64,000 bases of DNA, taken from Candidatus Methylophosphatis roskildensis (lineage in GTDB: Bacteria; Pseudomonadota; Gammaproteobacteria; Burkholderiales; Rhodocyclaceae). The position numbers and the translations under genes are program-made. Every line of letters begins with the position of its first letter. The first letter of the stretch is position 1. The notes below the pieces were generated by a model, which saw nothing but the letters and a program-made list of their open reading frames with translations, did not search any database and was not told where the DNA came from. Where the stretch lies: contig JADJEV010000002.1 in NCBI GenBank assembly GCA_016708905.1, positions 186,001-250,000 of the forward strand, read 5' to 3'. This document shows, piece by piece, positions 9,050 through 17,932 of this stretch.

Positions 9050-10066
9050 CTAGTCGAGCAGTTCGAAATCGACGGTTTCGGCGTCTTCAGCGTAGGTACG
9101 GCCGAAGCAGATGTGGCCGCGTCCGCGCAGTGCAATCTCCTCGCGCTTGAGCGCGACTTCGAGTTCGCCTTCAAAGGTCACATAAGTGCCGTTGCTGCTC
9201 AGATCGATCAAGACGAATTTGTCTCGACGGCGCTCGATTCTGGCATGAGTTCGCGACGATCGTCGATCGGCGATCACAATGTCGTTGCCGAGTTCCCTGC
9301 CAAGCGTAAGGTGGGTGCGCTGGCCGTCGATCAGGATGCTCACGTGCTGGTGGCGCACCTTGAGACGCGTTCGCGGCAGCGGGCGCACGACAGGGCTTGG
9401 CGAAAGCATGGTCATGTCCGCTGATCCCTGCCACATCACCTCGAACACGCGGGTCTCGCTTTCCTTTCCCTTGACCGTCACCTGATCGAGTTCGCGCACC
9501 GAACCCCGCAAGAGCGGCGTCAATGCCTCGGTGGTTTCAAAACTGGTAATGATCTGTCCCGCTTTTGCAAGATCGGTAAGTCGGGAGGCGACGTTCACGC
9601 TGTCGCCGAAAACATCGTTGTTTTCTTCGATCACCGGGCCCCGGTGAAACCCGATGCGGATTGCCAGCTTGATACCGGAAACCGGCGGCAAATCGTCGAC
9701 CCGTTGCTGCATCTCGCAGGCTGCCTGAAGCGCGGCGTCGGCCAAGCCGAAGACCGTGAGGATCTCGTCCCCGATTGTCTTGATCACGCGTCCGCCGTAG
9801 CCTTCGGCAACCCGGACCATGCGCTTCAGGCATCGGTCGACTGCGTGAAGTGCCTCGGCGTCTCCCAGCCGCTCATACAGCCGTGTGCTGCCCGAGACAT
9901 CTGCGAACAGCACACAGAGCGTACGCAGACTCCCGACCGGGGGTTCTTCGCCAGCATCCACCATGGTCTTCGCTGCCCAGCCGCCGTCGACGCCGGTACG
10001 GGCAAACCCGGCGCTTGCGCCGTCTCTACCCGATTTCTTATCCATTTCGCTGGCCAGTATGCTCAT
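9050..10066 (-). CDS. Adenylate/guanylate cyclase domain protein with C-terminal FHA domain
   Basis: The 338-residue soluble protein joins a class III nucleotide cyclase domain (about 47-210) to a forkhead-associated phosphothreonine-binding domain (about 235-335). Metal-binding aspartates are seen in FADVSGST (Asp56) and KTIGDEI (Asp100), and GDSVNVASRL follows. The FHA part shows GRELGNDIVI, SSRTHARI and SSNGTYV. Its role is probably signalling that links a cyclic nucleotide to Ser/Thr phosphorylation, but no kinase or phosphatase gene is adjacent. An earlier part of the N terminus is low-complexity, so a later start is possible. Confidence 0.88.
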   Translation of the reverse strand: MSILASEMDKKSGRDGASAGFARTGVDGGWAAKTMVDAGEEPPVGSLRTLCVLFADVSGSTRLYERLGDAEALHAVDRCLKRMVRVAEGYGGRVIKTIGDEILTVFGLADAALQAACEMQQRVDDLPPVSGIKLAIRIGFHRGPVIEENNDVFGDSVNVASRLTDLAKAGQIITSFETTEALTPLLRGSVRELDQVTVKGKESETRVFEVMWQGSADMTMLSPSPVVRPLPRTRLKVRHQHVSILIDGQRTHLTLGRELGNDIVIADRRSSRTHARIERRRDKFVLIDLSSNGTYVTFEGELEVALKREEIALRGRGHICFGRTYAEDAETVDFELLD

Positions 10067-10260
10067 TCAACAAACGTAGGTTTCGGTAGCGCGGCAGCCC
10101 CGAGACTGCTTGACCATGGTAGGAGATGAAAACTCAAGATAGCCTTACAGCCATGCGCCCGAAAAGGAATTTTGCACCATTTTCAGCCTGCGTCTACCCG
10201 GTCGCCAATTCTCTCACATGCCAGATCGTTATGGCGGGCCGCAAACTGCTCTCAATCAGA

Positions 10261-11016
10261 CTAGAGATGCGCGCTGCGACCACCGTCGACTGCCAGGATC
10301 TGCCCTGTAACGTATTGTGCCCCTGCCAGTAGAAACAGAACACTGCGAGCTACATCGGCCGGAGTGCCGGTTCTCTTGAGCAAAGTGTGGTCGATGATTT
10401 CCTGCCTGGTCTTGATATCGAAGGTTTCATCTTCCGGCCATTCGATCGGCCCGGGTGCCACACCATTTACCCGCACCTCCGGCGCCAGTTCGATCGCCAG
10501 CGCACGCGTCAAACCGACCAGCCCGGCCTTTGCAGTACAGTACACCGAGAAACCAGCCAGCGGGCGTTCGCCGTGAATGTCCGTGATATTGACAACGGCA
10601 CCGCGGGTAACCCTGAGATAGGGGGCAGCGGCCTGCGACAAAAAAAGCGGCGCCTTGAGGTTGGAACCGATCAGCTCGCTCCAGTCCGCATCTGAGATAC
10701 GCCCCATCGGTGTGGAGAAGAAACTCGATGCATTGTTGACCAGCCCGTCGAGCCGTCCGAACCGGTCGACGACTTCCGCGACCAGCCCGCGGAATCCATC
10801 GGCGTCCGCCAGGTCGGCATGCACGATCTGCGCCGATTCGGCTCGCTGTGTATTGAGAGAATCCGCCAGAGCCGAAGCTTCCCGCTCGCTGCGGCGATAG
10901 TGAATACTAACATTCGCACCCGCGGCATGGAGCGTGCGAACGATTTCCGCCCCCACTCGGCGGGCCCCACCGGTTACCAATACGGACTTGCCCAGTATCG
11001 ACTCGCTTGTTCCCAT
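10261..11016 (-). CDS. SDR-family pteridine reductase-like oxidoreductase
   Basis: The 251-residue protein is a short-chain dehydrogenase. TGGARRVG near the N terminus is the TGxxxR nucleotide motif of pteridine reductases (PTR1/FolM-like) and suggests NADPH use. The catalytic group is D...Y-x3-K in ITDIHGERPLAGFSVYCTAK. PTR-type enzymes reduce dihydrobiopterin or dihydrofolate. I chose the ATG at 11016 (MGTSESILGKSVLVTGG); upstream in-frame codons run into the divergent gene. It is arranged head-to-head with the methyltransferase gene, a pairing I recall from related betaproteobacteria. Confidence 0.85.
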   Translation of the reverse strand: MGTSESILGKSVLVTGGARRVGAEIVRTLHAAGANVSIHYRRSEREASALADSLNTQRAESAQIVHADLADADGFRGLVAEVVDRFGRLDGLVNNASSFFSTPMGRISDADWSELIGSNLKAPLFLSQAAAPYLRVTRGAVVNITDIHGERPLAGFSVYCTAKAGLVGLTRALAIELAPEVRVNGVAPGPIEWPEDETFDIKTRQEIIDHTLLKRTGTPADVARSVLFLLAGAQYVTGQILAVDGGRSAHL

Positions 11017-11066
11017 TGACGTTTCCGTTTGCCAATTTCCTTCAGTTGGCCGACACTGCGGCCGCC

Positions 11067-12224
11067 ATGAAAAACGCTGAACTTCCCCTGCCCGACCCAA
11101 CTGCTGCCGCAAGCAGCATGGCGCTTGTCCGTCAGATCCGCGCGGAAATCGCGGCCACTGGTGGCTGGATGCCCTTCGCCCGCTACATGGAACTCGCACT
11201 CTACGCGCCGATGCTCGGCTATTACAGCGGAGGCGCGCGAAAATTCGGCCGTGCCGGAGATTTCGTGACGGCGCCCGAACTAACCCCGCTGTTTGCCCAA
11301 ACACTCGCTCCTGTGGCAGAGACCGTGATGGCAGAAAGCCAGCCGCAGATCCTCGAGTTCGGTGCCGGAACCGGACGGTTGGCGGCCGATCTCTTGGCCG
11401 AACTGGCGCGCCATGAGCAACCTCCGGACCAGTATTGCATACTCGACCTTTCCGGCGAATTGCGTGAGCGCCAGTATCAGACCCTGCGCGCCCAGGTGCC
11501 CAAGCTGATCGACCGGGTCACATGGCTGGACCGCCTGCCCACCGAATTCGAAGGGTTGATGCTGGGTAACGAGGTTCTCGACGCCATGCCTGTGCATCTG
11601 ATGCTATGGTCCGACGACGAAATCCTTGAACGCGGTGTTGTGGCGGATGCCGACGTCGGACTCCGATGGGCGGATCGTCTAGCGACCGGTCAGGCGCTGG
11701 ACGTTGCGCGACGGCTTCCAGTGGCTCAACCCTATCTTTCGGAAGTTGCGCTCGCCGGCTCAGCATGGGTCGCGCAATGCGGGCGCATGCTCACGCGCGG
11801 AGCCCTGCTGCTGTTCGACTACGGGTTTTCGCGAGCCGAGTTCTACCATCCACAGCGGAACACCGGAACCCTGATGTGCCACTACCGCCACCACGCCCAT
11901 ACCGATCCACTCTGGCTGCCCGGGCTCAACGACATTACTGCGCACGTCGACTTCACGTCGCTTGCAGAGGTGGCGGTAGCAAGCGGCCTCGAAATGGGCG
12001 GCTATACTTCGCAAGCGGCGTTTCTGATGGAATGCGGGTTGCTCGACAATCTAGCAGCCACTGGACCGACCGATTCCGTCGACTACCTGCGAGCTGCCGC
12101 GCAGGTCCAGAAGCTACTGAGTCCAACGGAAATGGGTGAGCTGTTCAAGGTGATTGGCTTTACGCGCGAACTGGATGCCATGCTGCCCGGATTCGCTCGC
12201 GGCGATCGCAGCCACACCCTGTAG
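11067..12224 (+). CDS. Class I SAM-dependent methyltransferase, MidA/NDUFAF7 family
   Basis: The 385-residue product belongs to the DUF185/MidA family. The human member, NDUFAF7, dimethylates an arginine of respiratory complex I; bacterial targets are unknown. Family marks are FARYMELALYAPMLGYYSG, FVTAPELTPLFAQ and the SAM-binding LEFGAGTGRLAADLL, then LGNEVLDAMPVHL. I chose the ATG at 11067 (MKNAELPLPD). The gene is divergent from the SDR gene, with a 50-base gap that must hold both promoters. Confidence 0.9.
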   Translation: MKNAELPLPDPTAAASSMALVRQIRAEIAATGGWMPFARYMELALYAPMLGYYSGGARKFGRAGDFVTAPELTPLFAQTLAPVAETVMAESQPQILEFGAGTGRLAADLLAELARHEQPPDQYCILDLSGELRERQYQTLRAQVPKLIDRVTWLDRLPTEFEGLMLGNEVLDAMPVHLMLWSDDEILERGVVADADVGLRWADRLATGQALDVARRLPVAQPYLSEVALAGSAWVAQCGRMLTRGALLLFDYGFSRAEFYHPQRNTGTLMCHYRHHAHTDPLWLPGLNDITAHVDFTSLAEVAVASGLEMGGYTSQAAFLMECGLLDNLAATGPTDSVDYLRAAAQVQKLLSPTEMGELFKVIGFTRELDAMLPGFARGDRSHTL

Positions 12225-12233
12225 CCAATTCGA

Positions 12234-12686
12234 TCAGTCGAGCAGGCGTTGCAGGCTCGCCCGCATGGGCGCCGGAATCGAGGTCGGCCTGTTGACCGCG
12301 CGATCGACGAACACCAGCGTGAAATACCCAGTCGCAGCGGCCTTTTCCTCGCTCTGGCGAAACAGCGCGACTTCGAATCGCGCCGAGGTATTCCCCAGAT
12401 GGCCGACCCGCAAGCCGGCATCGACGATCTCGGGAAAGGCCAGCGAACGGTGGAAGCGGCACGCAGTCTCCACCGCGTAGAGCGCGACCGCATCGGATGC
12501 CTGGATGTCCAACCCACCTTGGCGTATCAGGTATTCGGTGATGACGCTGTCGAACCAGGCGTAATAGACGACGTTATTGACATGTCCGTACATGTCGTTG
12601 TCCATCCAGCGCGTCTGGAGCTGCTGGAAGTGATGAAAGGCGCTGCGATCGTGTGGAACTGGCGGAAGCGTTGCGGAAACGTTCAT
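12234..12686 (-). CDS. Acyl-CoA thioesterase, 4HBT hot-dog family
   Basis: The 150-residue protein is a single hot-dog domain with WMDNDMYGHVNNVVYYAWFD, where the aspartate and histidine match the 4-hydroxybenzoyl-CoA thioesterase active-site pattern. It would hydrolyse an acyl-CoA of unknown structure in the cytoplasm. I chose the ATG at 12686 (MNVSATL); an upstream in-frame start at 12719 adds only basic residues. It converges on the methyltransferase gene with a 9-base gap. Confidence 0.88.
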   Translation of the reverse strand: MNVSATLPPVPHDRSAFHHFQQLQTRWMDNDMYGHVNNVVYYAWFDSVITEYLIRQGGLDIQASDAVALYAVETACRFHRSLAFPEIVDAGLRVGHLGNTSARFEVALFRQSEEKAAATGYFTLVFVDRAVNRPTSIPAPMRASLQRLLD

Positions 12687-12746
12687 GCTTGTCGGCCGAC
12701 GGCGATGGTGAATCGCCACCGATGGTAGCAGACGCTCCGTCGTGTG

Positions 12747-12950
12747 TTACTCCTGCAGTCGGTAGACGCCGCGCAGAAACTCGTCCGGGTCAACTGCGCT
12801 GCGCGCCTTGCGCACGCGCCGGTCACTGCCCGTCACCTCCTGCAACTGCAGATCCGGGCACGCAAGCCACCCGGCGTTAAGCACCTCTTCGTCATATTCG
12901 GTGCTACCGGTTTCGCGAATTCCAGATTCCGTTCCCATGACGATCACCAT
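12747..12950 (-). CDS. Small hypothetical protein, 67 residues
   Basis: No family was recognised with certainty. The start ATG at 12950 has a strong GGAGGT ribosome site five bases upstream, good evidence that the gene is real. The product begins MVIVMGTESGIRETGSTEYD and ends in a basic/acidic tail (DEFLRGVYRLQE). It has no signal peptide or membrane segment. It follows the same strand as the thioesterase, 60 bases upstream of that gene's start, so the two could share a transcript. Confidence 0.6.
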   Translation of the reverse strand: MVIVMGTESGIRETGSTEYDEEVLNAGWLACPDLQLQEVTGSDRRVRKARSAVDPDEFLRGVYRLQE

Positions 12951-13150
12951 TCTGACCTCCGTTGCGTGGCTCGCAGATGCGGACCTATAAGCGTTGTAGC
13001 GGTGGGACTTCCACTTCAGTCGAGTTCTGCGGACGATGCCGCTTCGCCGGCTCCGCCCCGAGTCGTGGACCTCCCGATTCGGGGCGGCTTATCATTTGCT
13101 GGCGACCTACTAGGTACCGCAACTTCCGTCTGACCCCCTGCCCCACACGC

Positions 13151-13822
13151 ATGAACCGCCATCCGCTCGTCGCCGCGCTGCTCTGGGTCGCGCCGTTTCC
13201 CATTTTTGCGGCAGACATGGCGAACAACGTCGCGCTGGTCGCGCGGGCACAGCAACGTTGGGAGCAGAGCGCGCACGGGGCGTGGTTGTCACGCATACTC
13301 CCGCCCTCGACGACGCCGACACGGTTACCCGAAGCGGAATCGCGCGGTGCTCAACTGCTCCTGCGCTACTGCGTTCAGTGCCACCATCTGCCCAGCCCGG
13401 CCATGCACCACGCCGAGAAATGGCCGAAGATCGTCGACCGGATGGTGTTGCGCATGAAGGGCCGCGGCAATACGGGAGCACTGATGAAAGACATGATGGC
13501 GAGCGTCGCAGCCCCCGGCGAGGAAGAAACGCACGCTCTCCTGGACTACTTGCAGGGCAACGCACAGGTGCCCATACGAACCCGCCGCTATGCCGATCTG
13601 GCGACCGCCGGCTGGAGCTTTCGCGAAGCCTGCTCACAGTGCCATGTGCTGCCCGATCCCGCGTCGCGCAGGCGGCAGGAATGGCGCAAGATCGTCGAGC
13701 GCATGTCGCGCAACATGCAGTGGATGAACCGGGTGGTCGGCTCGCGGCCCGATGCACGGGAGCCGCAGCTTGCTGTCGATGAGATCGTCGGTTACCTCGA
13801 ACGCAACGCGAAGCAAGACTGA
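13151..13822 (+). CDS. Dihaem cytochrome c, periplasmic
   Basis: The 223-residue product has a signal peptide (about 1-20) and two CxxCH haem-binding sites, CVQCH and CSQCH. They lie in two similar segments, each followed by an EKWPKIVDRM or EWRKIVERM stretch, so the protein looks like an internal duplication. It is probably an electron-transfer protein exported by Sec and matured by the cytochrome c system. Its redox partner is not evident; the neighbours are unrelated. I chose the ATG at 13151 because it opens the signal peptide. Confidence 0.85.
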   Translation: MNRHPLVAALLWVAPFPIFAADMANNVALVARAQQRWEQSAHGAWLSRILPPSTTPTRLPEAESRGAQLLLRYCVQCHHLPSPAMHHAEKWPKIVDRMVLRMKGRGNTGALMKDMMASVAAPGEEETHALLDYLQGNAQVPIRTRRYADLATAGWSFREACSQCHVLPDPASRRRQEWRKIVERMSRNMQWMNRVVGSRPDAREPQLAVDEIVGYLERNAKQD

Positions 13823-14003
13823 CCCCTGCTCGGCGACCCGCGTGGAATGGCGGTCTACGCCGGCCGATGGCCGCAACGCCGCGTATACAGGCGCTCCCGG
13901 CACGACCGCACTGCTCGGAGGCGACGCACCGCTCGGGTTCGGTTGCGGTAGCATACGCAGCCAGCGGCGGCGGAAACGGCCGCCCGGTACTTCGGAAAAT
14001 CAC

Positions 14004-14198
14004 GTGACCGCACCGATCGACTTCTGCTTCGACTTATCCTCGTCCTACGGCGACATTGCATCGCAAACCATCGACCAGCTCCCGGCCCGGTTCGCGCGCA
14101 ACTTGGATTGGCACCCGATCGTCGATGGCAAAGCGTTCCGGGGTGTCGATCACCTGTCGCGGCTTGAAGAGCGGTTGGCGGAGGGGGGCGGCTTCTGA
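14004..14198 (+). pseudogene. Fragment of a 2-hydroxychromene-2-carboxylate isomerase (DsbA-like)
   Basis: From a GTG at 14004 the frame reads TAPIDFCFDLSSSYGDIASQ and then LDWHPIVDGKAFRG. This resembles the N-terminal thioredoxin-like part of 2-hydroxychromene-2-carboxylate isomerases (usual form PIDFYFDFSSPYGYFAS). It stops after 64 residues, against about 200 in the family, and the conserved SSPYGY is altered to SSSYGD. It therefore looks like a decayed remnant. The 12 bases after its stop lead to the LOG gene, whose transcription may start within or before it. Confidence 0.45.
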
Positions 14199-14209
14199 AC
14201 GCCGCGAGG

Positions 14210-14791
14210 ATGCGGCGAATCTGCGTGTTCTGTGGCTCGCAGGTCGGCGGACACCCTCTATATGCGGCCGCGGCGACCGCCGTCGGTACTCTGCTTGCGT
14301 TGCGTGGCATAGGACTGGTGTATGGCGGCGGCAAGGTCGGCCTGATGGGCGTTGTCGCCGATGCTGCATTGGCGGCTGGCGGCGAGGTGATCGGAGTGAT
14401 TCCAGAACGGCTGATGAATCGCGAACTCGGTCATGGCGGCGTCACCGATCTGCGGGTGGTCGATTCGATGCATGAACGCAAGGCGATGATGAGCGATTTG
14501 TCCGACGCCTTCATCGCACTGCCGGGTGGCTATGGCACGTTCGAGGAGTTCTTCGAAGTCGTCACCTGGATGCAGTTGGGCATCCACGCCAAGCCCTGCG
14601 GACTGCTCAACGTCGGCGGCTATTACGATATGCTGCTCGCCTTGCTCGATCACGCGGCCGGCGAATCGTTCATCCGTCCGCAACATCGCGGACTGGTTCT
14701 GGTCGACACCGAGCCCGCAATGCTGCTGCAGCAACTTCTCGATTACCGGACCCCGCAGATCGAGAAGTGGCTCGAACGCGACCAGACATGA
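14210..14791 (+). CDS. LOG family protein (TIGR00730; nucleotide 5'-monophosphate phosphoribohydrolase-like)
   Basis: The 193-residue protein has the Rossmann-like LOG fold with the family motif PGGYGTFEEFFE and upstream YGGGKVGLMG. Family members split cytokinin ribotides or purine monophosphates into base and ribose phosphate. In bacteria the physiological substrate is often unclear. It starts at ATG 14210 and opens a tight plus-strand run that continues to 18235, with leucine-degradation-type enzymes. Confidence 0.92.
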   Translation: MRRICVFCGSQVGGHPLYAAAATAVGTLLALRGIGLVYGGGKVGLMGVVADAALAAGGEVIGVIPERLMNRELGHGGVTDLRVVDSMHERKAMMSDLSDAFIALPGGYGTFEEFFEVVTWMQLGIHAKPCGLLNVGGYYDMLLALLDHAAGESFIRPQHRGLVLVDTEPAMLLQQLLDYRTPQIEKWLERDQT

Positions 14792-14809
14792 CATGACAAG
14801 GCGGAGACA

Positions 14810-15601
14810 ATGAGCGAATCGGTGGTGATCGAAGTCGACAACGGCGTGGGCATCGTCACGCTCAACCGGCCACAACAGCACAATGCCTTCGACGACGTGC
14901 TGGTCGGCGAACTGACCGTTGCCCTGCAGGGCATGGAGGCGGATCCGGGCGTGCGGGTGATCGTCATCTCCAGTTCCGGCGAGAGCTTCTGCGCCGGGGC
15001 CGACCTCAAGTGGATGCGCCGCGCCGCAGCCTACTCCGAGCAGGAGAACGTGCGCGACGCCAAGACCATGGCAAATCTGTTCAACACGCTCAACCAGCTA
15101 CCCAAACCCACGGTCGCGCGCGTGCAGGGCCCGGCCTACGGCGGCGGGGTCGGCCTGGTGGCCTGTTGCGACATCGCGATTGCCACTTTCGACGCCCAGT
15201 TCGCTTTTTCCGAGGTGCGTCTGGGCATCATACCGGGCGTGATCGCACCCTACGTCATCGCTGCAATCGGCGAACGCCGGGCCCGTCGTTACATGCTCTC
15301 CGGCGAACGCTTCTCCGCCTCCGAGGCCTACCGCATCGGCCTGCTGCATGAGATCGTGCCCTCCGACGAAGAACTCGACAATGCGATCGGCGAGGTCGTG
15401 GACGACCTGCTCGCCGGCGGTCCGCAGGCCCACGACCAATGCAAGTCGCTGATCCGCGCGGTCACCGGCAAACCGGTCACCGACCAGTTGATCGAGGAAA
15501 CCTCACGGCGCATCGCTCGCGCCCGCGCCGGCGAAGAAGGACGGGAAGGCATCGCCGCGTTTCTCGAGAACCGCCGGCCGTGGTGGTTCGCGGGGCAGTA
15601 A
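14810..15601 (+). CDS. liuC: Enoyl-CoA hydratase/isomerase, methylglutaconyl-CoA hydratase-like
   Basis: The 263-residue crotonase-fold protein carries GESFCAGADLKWM and PAYGGGVGLVACCDIAIA, the oxyanion-hole and catalytic regions. SEVRLGIIPGVIAPYVI is typical of the methylglutaconyl-CoA hydratase subgroup. It would hydrate 3-methylglutaconyl-CoA to HMG-CoA in leucine and isovalerate breakdown. The HMG-CoA lyase gene two positions downstream supports this. Other crotonase substrates cannot be excluded. The methylcrotonyl-CoA carboxylase genes of the pathway are not in the window. Confidence 0.85.
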   Translation: MSESVVIEVDNGVGIVTLNRPQQHNAFDDVLVGELTVALQGMEADPGVRVIVISSSGESFCAGADLKWMRRAAAYSEQENVRDAKTMANLFNTLNQLPKPTVARVQGPAYGGGVGLVACCDIAIATFDAQFAFSEVRLGIIPGVIAPYVIAAIGERRARRYMLSGERFSASEAYRIGLLHEIVPSDEELDNAIGEVVDDLLAGGPQAHDQCKSLIRAVTGKPVTDQLIEETSRRIARARAGEEGREGIAAFLENRRPWWFAGQ

Positions 15602-15636
15602 CGATGGATCCGCGACCTGACATCGGCCTCGGCCGG

Positions 15637-16359
15637 ATGAAGCGTGCAGTACTCTGCCTGCTGCTCGGTGCCGTGCTGTCCCTGCAGGGAACGGCGCAGG
15701 CGCAGCTAGACCGGCGCGGTCTGATGGCCGACGCGATTCTCGCGTCGCCGCACGCAGGGCTGCTGCTCGACGAAAAACGGCTCGCCGAAGCAGTGCTCGA
15801 TCCGCAGGCGCGCGTGCTGTTCCGCCAGTTGCGTCCCGACCCGCAATGGAGCCCGGCGAACCCGGCTTGGAAAACCCATTTCGCGGCGTTCAAGCGCGAA
15901 TTGCAGCAGATGACGCCGGTCGACGAACCCCGGCTCAAGGCGGAAATGAAGTCGGCACTGCTTCGCGAGCTCTCCGAGGCGGAGTTGGCCGAGATCGATC
16001 TTGCCATGGCCGATCCGGCGCTCGGCGAATCGATCAAGGCCGCTGCCGATGCCGGGCTCGATCCGAGCTTCACCTTCCGGATTGCGGCTATGGGCACACA
16101 ACCCGAGCTCTACGGCCCGGAGGAGGTGGGCGAGGTGCGGCGCATCATCACTCGCCTGCAGCAGAAGGAGAAGGAGTTGATGGCCTCCGAACGCACGCGG
16201 ACGGCGGTGGCCCGCCTCGATACGCCGGCCTTCCGCAAGTACCAGCAGACGATGATCGGGGTGGTCGAGGCGCAGATCTCCGGTGGCTCGGCAGACACGG
16301 CGCGGCGCGCAGCGGTCGACGACATGCTGGTGCGCTGGCGCATTCGAATCGGCAACTGA
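15637..16359 (+). CDS. Exported hypothetical protein (DUF2059-like)
   Basis: No function is recognised. From the ATG at 15637 the product is 240 residues with a clear signal peptide (MKRAVLCLLLGAVLSLQGTAQA). The mature protein is helical and charged, ending in VEAQISGGSADTARRAAVDD. An alternative ATG at 15604 lies two bases after the previous stop but would put 11 polar residues before the signal peptide. Its place between the hydratase and HMG-CoA lyase genes suggests only co-transcription. It may belong to the DUF2059 group; I am not sure. Confidence 0.65.
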   Translation: MKRAVLCLLLGAVLSLQGTAQAQLDRRGLMADAILASPHAGLLLDEKRLAEAVLDPQARVLFRQLRPDPQWSPANPAWKTHFAAFKRELQQMTPVDEPRLKAEMKSALLRELSEAELAEIDLAMADPALGESIKAAADAGLDPSFTFRIAAMGTQPELYGPEEVGEVRRIITRLQQKEKELMASERTRTAVARLDTPAFRKYQQTMIGVVEAQISGGSADTARRAAVDDMLVRWRIRIGN

Positions 16360-16376
16360 TTTACCGGCCGCCCGCG

Positions 16377-17306
16377 ATGGCAGATCGAATGCCCGCCCGC
16401 GTCAGAATTGTCGAGGTCGGCCCGCGCGACGGGCTGCAGAACGAGCCCGGGACGATCGACGTTGCGACCAAGCTCGCGCTGATCGAACGGCTCGCCGGTG
16501 CGGGCCTCGCCGCGATCGAAGCCGCCGCTTTCGTGTCGCCCAGATGGGTGCCGCAAATGGCCGGAAGCGGCGAAGTGATGCGCGGCATCCGACGCAAGCC
16601 CGGCGTCGTCTATTCGGCTCTGACGCCCAACATGCAGGGTTTCGGCGCCGCGCTGGCTGCAGGCTGCGACGAGGTCGCGGTTTTCGCGGCAGCCAGCGAG
16701 ACCTTCTCGCGCAAGAACATCAACTGCTCGATCGCCGTGAGCATCGACCGATTCCGTCCAGTGGTCGAAGCTGCGCGCGAGCACGGCATGCGTTGCCGCG
16801 GCTACATTTCATGCGCGCTCGGCTGTCCCTACGAAGGGGCGGTCGATCCACAAGTCGTCGCGCGACTCGCCGCCGCGCTCTACGACATGGGCTGCTACGA
16901 AATCTCTCTGGGTGACACGATCGGCGTCGGCACGCCCTCGTCCACACTGCGTGCCTTCGACGCCTGTGCTCGGGTGGTGCCGGTCGACCGTCTGGCCGGT
17001 CACTTCCACGACACCTGGGGCATGGCGATCGCGAACATCCATGCGGCTCTCGGCCTGGGGGTCGGGACGTACGACGCCTCGGTCGGCGGGCTCGGCGGCT
17101 GCCCGTATTCGCCCGGCGCGTCGGGCAACGTCGCGACCGAGAATGTGGTCTACCTGCTGCACGGCCTGGGCATCGAGACCGGCGTCGACCTCGATGCGCT
17201 GGTCGATTGCGCGGCATTCATCTGCGGCGCGCTGGGCCGGTCGCCGCAATCGAAAGTGGCACGCGCACGGCTCGCGCAACGCGCCAGAGAGGGAGGGAAG
17301 TCATGA
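16377..17306 (+). CDS. mvaB: Hydroxymethylglutaryl-CoA lyase
   Basis: HMG-CoA lyase cleaves HMG-CoA to acetyl-CoA and acetoacetate, the last step of leucine catabolism. The 309-residue TIM-barrel protein has VEVGPRDGLQNE at the N terminus, HFHDTWGMA with the metal-binding histidines, and GGLGGCPYSPGASGNVATE, where the cysteine matches the catalytic residue of the family. I chose the ATG at 16377. The stop overlaps the next start (ATGA). With the LiuC-like hydratase it forms part of a liu-type pathway. Confidence 0.93.
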   Translation: MADRMPARVRIVEVGPRDGLQNEPGTIDVATKLALIERLAGAGLAAIEAAAFVSPRWVPQMAGSGEVMRGIRRKPGVVYSALTPNMQGFGAALAAGCDEVAVFAAASETFSRKNINCSIAVSIDRFRPVVEAAREHGMRCRGYISCALGCPYEGAVDPQVVARLAAALYDMGCYEISLGDTIGVGTPSSTLRAFDACARVVPVDRLAGHFHDTWGMAIANIHAALGLGVGTYDASVGGLGGCPYSPGASGNVATENVVYLLHGLGIETGVDLDALVDCAAFICGALGRSPQSKVARARLAQRAREGGKS

Positions 17307-17725
17307 AGCAAGGGCTCAAGGCAGGACTCGAACACGAACTCAAATTTACCGTGACCGATCGCAAGACCGTGCCGGCGCTCTACCCGGAATCGCCGTCGTT
17401 CGTCGAAATGCCAGCGGTATTGGCCACCGGTTTCATGATCGGCCTGCTCGAATGGTGCTGCCTCGAGCTGGTCAAACCGTATCTCGAATGGCCGAACGAG
17501 CAGACGGTCGGAACCCACGTCGATTTCTCTCACACTGCGGCCACACCGCCCGGATTCACCGTCACCGTGAGGGCGCGACTCGACCAAATCGATGAGCGCC
17601 GGCTGGTATTCAGTGTCTCTGCCCACGACGGTGTGGACACCATTACGACCGGGCGCCACGAGCGCTGCATCATCGACAAGCCGAAATTCGATGCCCGTCT
17701 GGCGCAGAAGGCGGCCGCCGCATGA
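17303..17725 (+). CDS. Thioesterase family protein (FlK-like hot-dog fold)
   Basis: The 140-residue protein resembles the fluoroacetyl-CoA thioesterase-like group of hot-dog enzymes. It shows PSFVEMPAVLATGFMIGLLE, then EQTVGTHVDFSHTAATPPG with the conserved T, H and G positions, and a C-terminal RHERCIID. The likely role is removal of a wasteful or toxic acyl-CoA. The start overlaps the lyase stop as ATGA, and its own stop overlaps the DUF1289 gene. It is therefore translationally coupled on both sides. Confidence 0.85.
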   Translation: MKQGLKAGLEHELKFTVTDRKTVPALYPESPSFVEMPAVLATGFMIGLLEWCCLELVKPYLEWPNEQTVGTHVDFSHTAATPPGFTVTVRARLDQIDERRLVFSVSAHDGVDTITTGRHERCIIDKPKFDARLAQKAAAA

Positions 17726-17931
17726 ACCAGCAAGTGGACGGATCAGTGCCCTCACCCTGCATCAACGTATGCAAAATGAACGAACGCAGCGGCTTGTGCG
17801 AGGGTTGCCTGCGCACGCTGGACGAGATCGCCATGTGGGGCCAGGCGAGCAATCTGCAGAAGCTGGCCATCCTGGCACAGGTTGTCGAGAGGCGCGAAGC
17901 CGCCGCCTCGGTCGGCTGCGAGTTCGACTGA
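17722..17931 (+). CDS. DUF1289 family protein
   Basis: The 69-residue protein has the DUF1289 pattern: SPCINVCKMNERSGLCEGCLRT, in which four cysteines could bind a metal or an iron-sulfur cluster, followed by LDEIAMWG. The function of the family is unknown. It overlaps the thioesterase stop by four bases. DUF1289 genes often lie in catabolic operons, as here. Confidence 0.9.
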   Translation: MNQQVDGSVPSPCINVCKMNERSGLCEGCLRTLDEIAMWGQASNLQKLAILAQVVERREAAASVGCEFD

Positions 17932-17932
17932 C

